Of a stretch of DNA of 13,024 nucleotides, positions 7,387 to 13,024 are shown piece after piece (within the stretch, counting starts at the first letter, position 1; each line of letters starts with the position of its first letter). Below the pieces are notes generated by a model that was not told the DNA's origin, made no database searches, and was given only the letters and a program-made list of their open reading frames with translations. The DNA is from Oscillospiraceae bacterium (lineage in GTDB: Bacteria > Bacillota > Clostridia > Oscillospirales > Ruminococcaceae). The DNA lies in contig JAITVF010000148.1 in assembly GCA_031285945.1 (NCBI GenBank), positions 1-13,024 of the forward strand, read 5' to 3'. The position numbers were made by a program, and so were the translations under genes.

Positions 7387-7551
7387 ATGCCTGTAAACAG
7401 CCTCTATAAATGCACCTGCCCCAGAAAGAGATGCATACGCTACCAGAACTGCAAGGAGTGCATAGCCTATCACAACAAAGGGGACAAGCCCCTGCCGCGA
7501 TGTCTGAGAATGAAGAAGAGCCTCTATACCGGCCTGAGAAACAAACCCTGA
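7387..7551 (+). CDS. Small Cys-rich basic protein, likely metal-binding
   Basis: This 54-codon ATG frame has a strong GGAGGA (7375-7380) 6 nt upstream. The product has six Cys and one His in the order CxC-x4-C-x5-C-x2-C-x3-H-x9-C (Cys9, 11, 16, 22, 25, His29, Cys39), a layout that suggests zinc or iron binding. It is rich in Lys and Arg, especially toward the C-terminus, and has no signal peptide or membrane segment. It reminds me of short Clostridia hypothetical proteins with a CxxCxxxH core, but I cannot name the family with certainty. It lies between ecfA1 (63 nt upstream) and ecfA2 (58 nt downstream), genes that are normally adjacent. A nucleic-acid or metal-related role is a guess. Confidence 0.75.
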   Translation: MPVNSLYKCTCPRKRCIRYQNCKECIAYHNKGDKPLPRCLRMKKSLYTGLRNKP

Positions 7552-7609
7552 CCGGGGTCAGGATATATATCCCCGCACAAAGGGGTTAAAGGGGAGAGAG
7601 AATCGCTCA

Positions 7610-8470
7610 GTGGCAATCATCAGGACCGAAAACCTCACACATATATACTCAAAGGGCACCGTCTTTGCCGAAACGGCGGTGGAGAATGTCAGCATAGAGA
7701 TCGAAAAGGGCGAGTTTGTTGGGGTAATCGGGCACACCGGCTCGGGTAAATCCACCCTTATACAGCACCTTAACGGGCTGCTCGCGCCTACTTCGGGCAG
7801 GGTGCTGATCGATGGCGAGGATATATGGGCCAACAAAAAGGATATACGCAGGTTCCGCTTTAAGGTTGGGCTTGTTTTCCAGTATCCCGAGTATCAGCTC
7901 TTTGAGGAAACCGTTTACCGGGATATTTCCTTCGGGCCCAAAAACATGAATCTTTCGCCCGCTGAGATCGATTCCCGGGTGCTGGAGGCCGCGGCCCTTG
8001 TAGGCCTGGGCGGGGATATTCTGGAGAAGTCGCCCTTCGAGCTTTCGGGCGGGCAGAAGCGAAGGGCAGCTATCGCCGGGGTGGTCGCCATGCGCCCGGA
8101 GGTTCTTATACTCGACGAGCCCACCGCCGGCCTCGATCCCAGGGGCAGGGAGCTTATATTGGGCGAGATAAGGCGCATACACGAAAAAACGGGGACTACC
8201 ATACTGCTTGTTTCCCATTCTATGGAGGATATAGCCAGGTACGCAGGCCGGGTGCTTGTTATGAATAAGGCCCGTGTTTTTTGCTACGATACCGTTGACG
8301 CGGTATTTTCAAGAGCGGAGGAGCTTGAGGGTATGGGGCTGAGCGTTCCCCAGATCACCCGCGTTTGCAGGGAGCTCGCGGGTATGGGCTACGACCTTGA
8401 CCCCAACACCTACACTGTGGAAGCGGCCAAAGCCCGGCTGCTCACTCTTCTTGGAAAGGGGGAGGGCTGA
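7610..8470 (+). CDS. ecfA2: ECF transporter ATPase EcfA2
   Basis: EcfA2 is the second ATPase of the energy-coupling factor module and heterodimerises with EcfA1 at the cytosolic face of EcfT. The 286-residue protein has Walker A GHTGSGKST (41-49), the diagnostic EcfA2 Q-loop VFQYPEYQLF (89-98), signature LSGGQKRR (145-152), Walker B LILDEP (166-171), and switch His203 in LVSH. The start is GTG 7610, with the purine-rich GGGGAGAGAG (7591-7600) about 9 nt upstream, and it reads MAIIRTENL, a typical opening. Its TGA shares one base with the ecfT ATG (TGATG), so these two are translationally coupled. Together with ecfA1 it gives the complete ATPase pair. Confidence 0.95.
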   Translation: MAIIRTENLTHIYSKGTVFAETAVENVSIEIEKGEFVGVIGHTGSGKSTLIQHLNGLLAPTSGRVLIDGEDIWANKKDIRRFRFKVGLVFQYPEYQLFEETVYRDISFGPKNMNLSPAEIDSRVLEAAALVGLGGDILEKSPFELSGGQKRRAAIAGVVAMRPEVLILDEPTAGLDPRGRELILGEIRRIHEKTGTTILLVSHSMEDIARYAGRVLVMNKARVFCYDTVDAVFSRAEELEGMGLSVPQITRVCRELAGMGYDLDPNTYTVEAAKARLLTLLGKGEG

Positions 8471-9288
8471 TGTTCAGGGATATTTCGATAGGCCAGTATT
8501 TTCCCGGAGAGTCTTCCGTTCACAGGATGGACCCCAGGATGAAGCTGATACTCACTTTTTCCTATGTGGTTATGCTCTTTATAGCCTTTAGCGGGCCGTC
8601 GCTTTTAGTGGGGGCGTTATTCGTAATTATTGCCTACCGTGTCGCGGGGATTCCCGTGCGGCTGATACTTCGCGGTATAAAGCCCATAATTCCAATCGTA
8701 ATTATCACCGGCATACTCAACATGTTTTTTGTGGAGGGCAAGGCTATATTCTCCTTTTGGGTCTTCAGCGTGTCGGCCGAGGGGGTGCGGATGGCGGTGC
8801 TGATGGCGCTGCGTATACTCTGCCTTATTGCCGGCACCGCCCTTATGACATACACCACCTCCCCCATAGCGTTGACCGACGGCATAGAGCTTCTTTTCGC
8901 GCCCCTTGGCAGGCTCGGCGCTCCGGTGCACGAGATAGCTATGATGATGACTATAACTCTGCGCTTTATTCCCACGCTTATAGAAGAAACCGATAAGATA
9001 ATGTCGGCCCAGAAGGCGCGGGGCGGCGACCTTGAATCGGGGAATTTTCTGCAAAGGGTAAGGGCCCTTATCCCCATTCTTATACCGCTGTTCGTGTCGG
9101 CGTTTCGCCGCGCCGAGGAGCTGGCTCTCGCTATGGAATGCCGCTGCTATCACGGCGGCGAGGGCAGAACCAGGATGCGGATACTAAAGTTTTCTTCGGC
9201 CGATGTATACTCGGCCCTCTTTATGGCCGGCTGCGTTGCGGCCGTGGTCGCCTTAAACCGGCTGGGAGCCGCCCTGTGGGCGCTGTGA
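8470..9288 (+). CDS. ecfT: ECF transporter transmembrane protein EcfT
   Basis: EcfT is the membrane scaffold that transmits ATP-driven motion from EcfA1/A2 to interchangeable S components. The 272-residue protein opens GQYFPGESSVHRMDPRMKL, the conserved family start. Hydrophobic membrane segments lie at about 26-58, 70-88, 106-127 and 250-270. The two cytosolic coupling helices carry the ATPase-contact motifs: Ala183-Arg184-Gly185 in AQKARGGD, and Cys224-Arg225-Cys226 in AMECRCYHGG. The second motif is usually written Ala-Arg-Gly; the key Arg is kept. It overlaps ecfA2 and truA by one base each. No S-component gene is nearby, which suits a shared (group II) module serving unlinked S components. 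Confidence 0.94.
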   Translation: MFRDISIGQYFPGESSVHRMDPRMKLILTFSYVVMLFIAFSGPSLLVGALFVIIAYRVAGIPVRLILRGIKPIIPIVIITGILNMFFVEGKAIFSFWVFSVSAEGVRMAVLMALRILCLIAGTALMTYTTSPIALTDGIELLFAPLGRLGAPVHEIAMMMTITLRFIPTLIEETDKIMSAQKARGGDLESGNFLQRVRALIPILIPLFVSAFRRAEELALAMECRCYHGGEGRTRMRILKFSSADVYSALFMAGCVAAVVALNRLGAALWAL

Positions 9289-10031
9289 TGGAGCGCAACC
9301 TGCTTTTCACCATGCGCTTTGAGGGTACCAGGTACCACGGCTTTCAGGTGCAGAGAAACGCCCTTGGCGTCTGCGAGGTCTTTCAGGACGCGGTCGAGCG
9401 GGTGTTTGGGGTAAGGCACGACGTCAAGGGCTGCTCAAGGACCGATACCGGCGTTCACGCCGCGGGCTACTGTGTTTCAATGAAGACATGCAGCGCTATT
9501 GCCTGCGATAAAATTCCCCTCGCCCTCAATATGCATCTGCCTGAGGATATCGCCGTAATTTCCTGCGAGGATGTGCCGCGGGATTTTCACGCCAGGTACT
9601 CAGCCACCGGAAAGGAATATATCTATAACCTTCACAACAGCCGGATAAGGGATCCGTTTTCGGCAAATTTCTGCTATCGGATGAGTTATCCTCTGGATGC
9701 GCTGCTGCTTGACCGCGAGGCGAAGGGCTTTTTGGGAACTCACGATTTCGCCGCCTTTCAGGCAAAGGGGGGAGACGTTGCCGACACCGTTCGCACCGTG
9801 ACCGGCTTCACCGTCGCGCGGGAAGGCGAAACGGTCCGCTTTGCGGTTAAGGGCGACGGCTTTCTCTACAAAATGGTGCGCATCATGGTCGGCACCCTTA
9901 TTAACATAGGAACGGGCAAGCTGGTGGAGGGATCCATCCCGGATATCATAAAATCCCGCGACAGGTCGCGCGCCGGCAAAACCGCCCCCGCCTGCGGGCT
10001 TATCCTCAACAGGGTTTTTTACGATAATTAG
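9288..10031 (+). CDS. truA: tRNA pseudouridine(38-40) synthase TruA
   Basis: TruA isomerises uridines 38-40 in the anticodon arm of many tRNAs. The 247-residue product has the catalytic motif GCSRTDTGVHA with nucleophile Asp53, the N-terminal RFEGTRYHGFQVQ segment, the conserved tyrosine region ATGKEYIYNL, GTHDFAAF, and the C-terminal GDGFLYKMVRIMVGTLI. Length is typical. I chose ATG 9288, which shares a base with the ecfT TGA and gives the standard family start; the frame extends upstream into ecfT with no family match. Truncal ecfA-ecfT-truA order is common in Firmicutes, but the usual rplM-rpsI pair does not follow here. Confidence 0.95.
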   Translation: MERNLLFTMRFEGTRYHGFQVQRNALGVCEVFQDAVERVFGVRHDVKGCSRTDTGVHAAGYCVSMKTCSAIACDKIPLALNMHLPEDIAVISCEDVPRDFHARYSATGKEYIYNLHNSRIRDPFSANFCYRMSYPLDALLLDREAKGFLGTHDFAAFQAKGGDVADTVRTVTGFTVAREGETVRFAVKGDGFLYKMVRIMVGTLINIGTGKLVEGSIPDIIKSRDRSRAGKTAPACGLILNRVFYDN

Positions 10032-10088
10032 GCCTTAAGCGGCTATATTAAACCAAGTCCTGACCGGAGATATATAAGAGGTGCTCAG

Positions 10089-11252
10089 ATGGCCGAAACC
10101 CATGATTTTGAAAAGCTGCGCAAAAAACGCCGCAGGGGAATACTTCTGCGGCGCATAGCGGTTCTTTTCGCGATATCGCTGGCTGTGATGGGCGTCTTAT
10201 CCCTAAATAACCTGCTGGTGAGCTTTGGCTCGGCGGGAACCATGAGCGATTTCCTCCGGGGCTTTGGCGGGGGGGGATACCCTATAGAAGCGCCGGGCGG
10301 CTCCTTGCGGGACGTCAGGGAGGTAAACGGCGATATCGCCATTATCAACGATACAAATCTTTACATATACAACGACCGGGGCAAGGAGATGCTTAATATC
10401 CAGCATCCCGGAGAGAACGCCATTCTTCTTGCGGGGGGCGGCAGGGTTATGACCTATGCCGTGGGCGAAACGGGATACCGCATATATTCGCGCTCAACCC
10501 AGCTTCTTGACGAAACGGGCAAGTACCCTCTTACCGCCGCCGCTATGGGGGAGACAGGCAACTACGCGCTGGTATCGGCCACCAGGCAATACGCCGCCCA
10601 GGTGACCGTTTACGACGTTAAATTCGAGCAGGTCTTTCAGTGGTCCTCCAGCGAGCTGGTGGCGGGGGTGGCTCTAGGCCCAGGGGGTAAAATGATGGCG
10701 GCGGGCTGCGTGGGCGCGTCGGGCGGGATAATAAGCTCCTCGGTTCAGCTTTTTTCCTTTGATCAGAAAAGCGCCGTGGCGCGGCTGGATATTCCGGGCG
10801 AGCTTATAGCGATGATCGAATTTCTCAGCGACAGCCTTTTGGGAATTCTGACGGACAAGGGCTTTCACGTGATGGACGGATCAGGGAAAATCACCGCCAC
10901 CACAAGCTTTGGAGGCGAGAGCCTGAAGGCCGAAAGAACCGACGGCTACGGCGACGTTTTGATTCTGACCGAGAGCGCCGGGTCCAGAACGCAGACCGTA
11001 CGCCTGATAGATTCCTCGGGGGAGGAGCGCGGTAGATTCCATCCCGAAGCATGGGTGCTGGATATGCAGCTTGGCGGCCGGGAAATATACTTCCTTACCG
11101 TAGAGGGGATTATCTGCTGCGACCGCGAGCTTAAGCCTGTCATGACTATTGAATCGGGCGGCGCGAGCCGTATACTTGCAGCGGGCGGCCGGGTTTATTA
11201 CTTTAACCCGGAAGAAATTGGAGTATTGGAGCGAAAAGAGGTCGAACCCTAA
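10089..11252 (+). CDS. DUF5711-like membrane-anchored protein
   Basis: This 387-residue protein has a basic N-terminus (KLRKKRRRGILLRR), one membrane helix at about residues 23-43, and a long outer part made of short beta-rich repeats. The outer part would suit a beta-propeller-like fold. I assign it to the DUF5711 group known from Clostridia from memory of its architecture and of its usual place next to a CvpA gene. The function is unknown. Residues 60-63 are a Gly run coded partly by an uninterrupted G8 tract (10269-10276), just outside the membrane helix. GAGGTG precedes the ATG at 10089. The gene is 57 nt after truA and 33 nt before the CvpA gene. No catalytic motif was seen. Confidence 0.75.
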   Translation: MAETHDFEKLRKKRRRGILLRRIAVLFAISLAVMGVLSLNNLLVSFGSAGTMSDFLRGFGGGGYPIEAPGGSLRDVREVNGDIAIINDTNLYIYNDRGKEMLNIQHPGENAILLAGGGRVMTYAVGETGYRIYSRSTQLLDETGKYPLTAAAMGETGNYALVSATRQYAAQVTVYDVKFEQVFQWSSSELVAGVALGPGGKMMAAGCVGASGGIISSSVQLFSFDQKSAVARLDIPGELIAMIEFLSDSLLGILTDKGFHVMDGSGKITATTSFGGESLKAERTDGYGDVLILTESAGSRTQTVRLIDSSGEERGRFHPEAWVLDMQLGGREIYFLTVEGIICCDRELKPVMTIESGGASRILAAGGRVYYFNPEEIGVLERKEVEP

Positions 11253-11285
11253 GGGGGGAAAAACAATTATGGGGGGGCATAATTC

Positions 11286-11966
11286 ATGCCGGTTGAGTAT
11301 CGCTGGCTAATATGGGACGCTCTGGCGCTTTTGCTTATAGCGATTATGATCCTGGGCGCGGCGCGCAGGGGGATGTTGAGAACCCTTGTAAGCTTTGCGG
11401 GCGGAATACTTTCGGCGGTGGCGGCGGGCTATCTCAGTATGCCGGCGGCGCGGTTTTTGTATAACGCGGTGGTGCGCGATTCTATTAGAGCCGTAATCTC
11501 CAGGCAGGTCGAGGAGATGCTGGGGGAGGGCGTGTCGTCCGGGGCGGGATGGCTAGCCGCCCTGCCCGGATGGGCCGCCGGTATGCTGCGGGAGGACGGG
11601 GGCGTGGCCATGCCCGAAACCGCCGCCGACATTATACCGGCGGTGGAACGGTTTATCGACGCGGCCCTGGCCCAGCCGGTTCTCACCCTGCTCAGGGGGA
11701 TATGCTTTTTTATCCTCTTCTGGGTGTTTCTGGCCATTGTGCGCTATATTGCGAGGGCGCTCGGCGCGGTAAACGGCATCCCCCTGGTGGGGTCGCTCAA
11801 TACGGTTTTGGGCGGGGTTCTGGGCGCGGGGGAGGCGCTGATAGCGCTTTACCTGCTGGCGGTGCTGGCGCAGGCTTATATAGCGGTAACCGGCGGGGGA
11901 GGGGAGTACGTGAACGACAGTATACTCTCGCGGGGATATTTGTTCGGATTCTTTTACCGGCTTTAA
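11286..11966 (+). CDS. CvpA family membrane protein
   Basis: This 226-residue integral membrane protein has hydrophobic segments at about 9-26, 32-49, 135-156 and 172-200. The C-terminal part carries the CvpA-type stretch GIPLVGSLNTVLGGVLGAGEA. CvpA was named for its need in colicin V production in E. coli; in Firmicutes it is widespread and its role is not settled. The middle region (about 60-120) is a soluble loop with several Ala/Gly-rich parts. ATG 11286 follows a G7 run at 11271-11277. A 13-codon ATG frame starting at 11269 overlaps this start in another frame. The gene is 33 nt after the DUF5711-like gene and 17 nt before the ROK gene, suggesting one transcript. Confidence 0.82.
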   Translation: MPVEYRWLIWDALALLLIAIMILGAARRGMLRTLVSFAGGILSAVAAGYLSMPAARFLYNAVVRDSIRAVISRQVEEMLGEGVSSGAGWLAALPGWAAGMLREDGGVAMPETAADIIPAVERFIDAALAQPVLTLLRGICFFILFWVFLAIVRYIARALGAVNGIPLVGSLNTVLGGVLGAGEALIALYLLAVLAQAYIAVTGGGGEYVNDSILSRGYLFGFFYRL

Positions 11967-11983
11967 AGAGGGGTGGAGTATAA

Positions 11984-12943
11984 GTGGCGAAATATCGAAT
12001 CGGTGTAGATCTTGGCGGGACCAGCATTAAGGTGGGGATTTTTTCGGGGAACGGGGAGCTGCTAGGGAAAAAAAACAGCGCGACCGATCCCTTTTGCCGT
12101 TCGTGGCGTGAGGTGGTCGCCGATATGGCAGGCCTTATAGAGGGGCTTTTTAGGGAAAACGGCGCCGTGGAAGCCGATTGCCACAGCATAGGGGTGGGAA
12201 CGCCGGGGCTCATAGACTCAAGGAAGGGGACCGTCGTTTACGCCAGCAATTTTAACTGGGAAAGGGTTCCGATTTTAGAGGAGCTCAAGAGGCGGTTCGA
12301 CCTGCCAATGGCCCTCGCCAACGACGCGGACTGCGCCGTGCTGGGCGAAACTGTGGCCGGAGCGGCGAAGGGCGCGAAAAATAAAAATGTGGTCATGTTT
12401 ACCCTTGGAACAGGAGTGGGCGGAGGCGTAGTCCTGGACGGCAGGCTTTCGGGCGGAGGCCCCGGAAAAATGGAGCTGGGCCACACTATAATAGTGGCGG
12501 GCGGCGAGCCGTGCAGGTGTGGGATATTGGGCTGCCTTGAGGCCTACGCCTCGGCGACCGCCCTTATCCGCGACGCGAGTAGGGCGGCGGAGGATGACCG
12601 AGATTCAAAAATGTGGGAGCTTTGCGGCGGGGAGCTTTCCAATATGAACGGGAGAATACCCTTCGACGCCATGCGGGCGGGTGATAAAACCGCTAAGAGG
12701 GTGGTCGAAAATTACATAGGATATCTGGGCGTGGGGGTGGCCAACGCTATAAACATCTGGCGACCCGATATTATTCTGCTGGGCGGCGGTATCGCCAACG
12801 AAGGGGACGGGCTTATACTGCCCCTGACTGAACGGGTGAGGGCCAATGTTTTTGCCGGAGACCGCGGCTGCTTACCCATAATAAAAAGGGCTACTATGGG
12901 AAACGACGCGGGGCTTTACGGCGCGGCGGCGCTGAACGTGTAG
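11984..12943 (+). CDS. ROK family glucokinase
   Basis: ROK-family sugar kinases phosphorylate glucose or related hexoses with ATP. The 319-residue product has the phosphate-1 motif DLGGTSIKVG (9-18), the GVGTPGLID segment (70-78), catalytic Asp114 in ANDADC, the phosphate-2 loop TLGTGVGGGVV (140-150), Glu164 and His167 in ELGH, and the ROK zinc site His167, Cys177, Cys179 and Cys184 in GGEPCRCGILGCLE. There is no N-terminal helix-turn-helix domain, so it is a kinase and not a NagC/XylR-type repressor. Glucokinase is the likeliest activity, but N-acetylmannosamine or fructose kinase cannot be excluded. The start is GTG 11984 after a GAGGGGTGGAG purine stretch. Confidence 0.92.
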   Translation: MAKYRIGVDLGGTSIKVGIFSGNGELLGKKNSATDPFCRSWREVVADMAGLIEGLFRENGAVEADCHSIGVGTPGLIDSRKGTVVYASNFNWERVPILEELKRRFDLPMALANDADCAVLGETVAGAAKGAKNKNVVMFTLGTGVGGGVVLDGRLSGGGPGKMELGHTIIVAGGEPCRCGILGCLEAYASATALIRDASRAAEDDRDSKMWELCGGELSNMNGRIPFDAMRAGDKTAKRVVENYIGYLGVGVANAINIWRPDIILLGGGIANEGDGLILPLTERVRANVFAGDRGCLPIIKRATMGNDAGLYGAAALNV

Positions 12944-12954
12944 TTATACTATGC

Positions 12955-13024
12955 TATTTTATACTATTCCGCATTTAGAATAATTCTTTCTATCGCTTCC
13001 CCCGCCTCTGGCGGGGGAAGCGAT
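12955..13024. repeat. Dispersed hairpin repeat, copy 2 (cut by window end)
   Basis: This is the same repeat as copy 1, in the same orientation, with 6 mismatches over 70 aligned bases. The visible perfect stem is ATCGCTTCCCCCGCC (12992-13006) paired with 13010-13024 around a TCT loop. Two of the six changes, C12994 and G13022, replace a T-A pair of copy 1 with a C-G pair. It starts 12 nt after the glucokinase stop, so here the hairpin could also end transcription. The right flank, which would show any T-run and the outer arm, lies outside the window. Confidence 0.85.

Noticed and set aside
7547..7562. Hairpin CCTGAC/GTCAGG at the end of the Cys-rich gene, next to the palindrome GGATATATATCC (7561-7572)
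   Set aside because: The stem is only 6 bp with no T-run, and the ecf genes continue downstream, so a terminator is not supported.
7649..8218. Long minus-strand open frame of 189 codons opposite ecfA2
   Set aside because: It lies wholly within a well-supported gene, has no recognisable motif, and is the kind of antisense frame expected in GC-rich coding DNA. The same applies to 8617-9153, 5663-6145 and 4072-4533.
9138..9287. Upstream extension of truA into ecfT
   Set aside because: The extra 50 residues are the shadow of ecfT in another frame; ATG 9288 gives the standard TruA start and a one-base overlap.
11549..11983. Plus-strand frame of 144 codons inside the CvpA gene
   Set aside because: It is Gly/Arg-rich with no family likeness, and the CvpA frame over the same bases shows membrane segments and a conserved motif.
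1..13024. CRISPR array, phage or defence island
   Set aside because: No regularly spaced repeats, cas genes, integrase, transposase or toxin-like genes are visible.

Overview
The window looks like a chromosomal housekeeping segment of a GC-rich Clostridia-type Firmicute, possibly in or near Oscillospirales or Christensenellales. This placement is an inference. It rests on ruvC lying with ruvAB, on the Firmicute-style ecfA1-ecfA2-ecfT-truA order, on a DUF5711-like gene beside a CvpA-family gene, and on heavy use of the ATA isoleucine codon in the plus-strand genes. No rRNA, tRNA, CRISPR array, phage gene or insertion sequence was found.

Layout. Positions 1-298 hold what may be the tail of a truncated gene and otherwise nothing clear. 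Positions 299-1607 are a two-gene minus-strand operon: an NADPH-dependent FMN reductase-like flavoprotein, then a pirin-family cupin. Positions 1608-1903 are a divergent intergenic region with copy 1 of a hairpin repeat and a good sigma-A-type promoter for ruvC. From 1904 to 12943 every gene is on the plus strand: ruvC, ruvA, ruvB; a hairpin; glmM; an rRNA-methyltransferase-like gene; ecfA1; a 54-codon Cys-rich gene; ecfA2; ecfT; truA; a DUF5711-like membrane-anchored protein; a CvpA-family membrane protein; and a ROK-family glucokinase. Spacing is tight, with several overlaps. Copy 2 of the repeat starts just after the glucokinase and is cut by the window end.

How the genes work together. 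RuvCAB branch-migrates and resolves Holliday junctions. GlmM makes glucosamine-1-phosphate for the cell wall. EcfA1, EcfA2 and EcfT form the shared energy-coupling module of ECF vitamin transporters; no substrate-binding S component is in the window. TruA modifies the tRNA anticodon arm. The ROK kinase phosphorylates glucose or a related sugar. The minus-strand pair is an accessory redox operon with a different codon style.

The most notable non-genic signal is the repeat. Two direct copies, 11,320 bp apart, match at 64 of 70 positions. Each carries a perfect GC-rich stem, and one stem pair changes T-A to C-G between the copies, so pairing is kept. Second is the Cys-rich small gene sitting between ecfA1 and ecfA2, which are usually adjacent. 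I did not find a clear new defence or mobile system.
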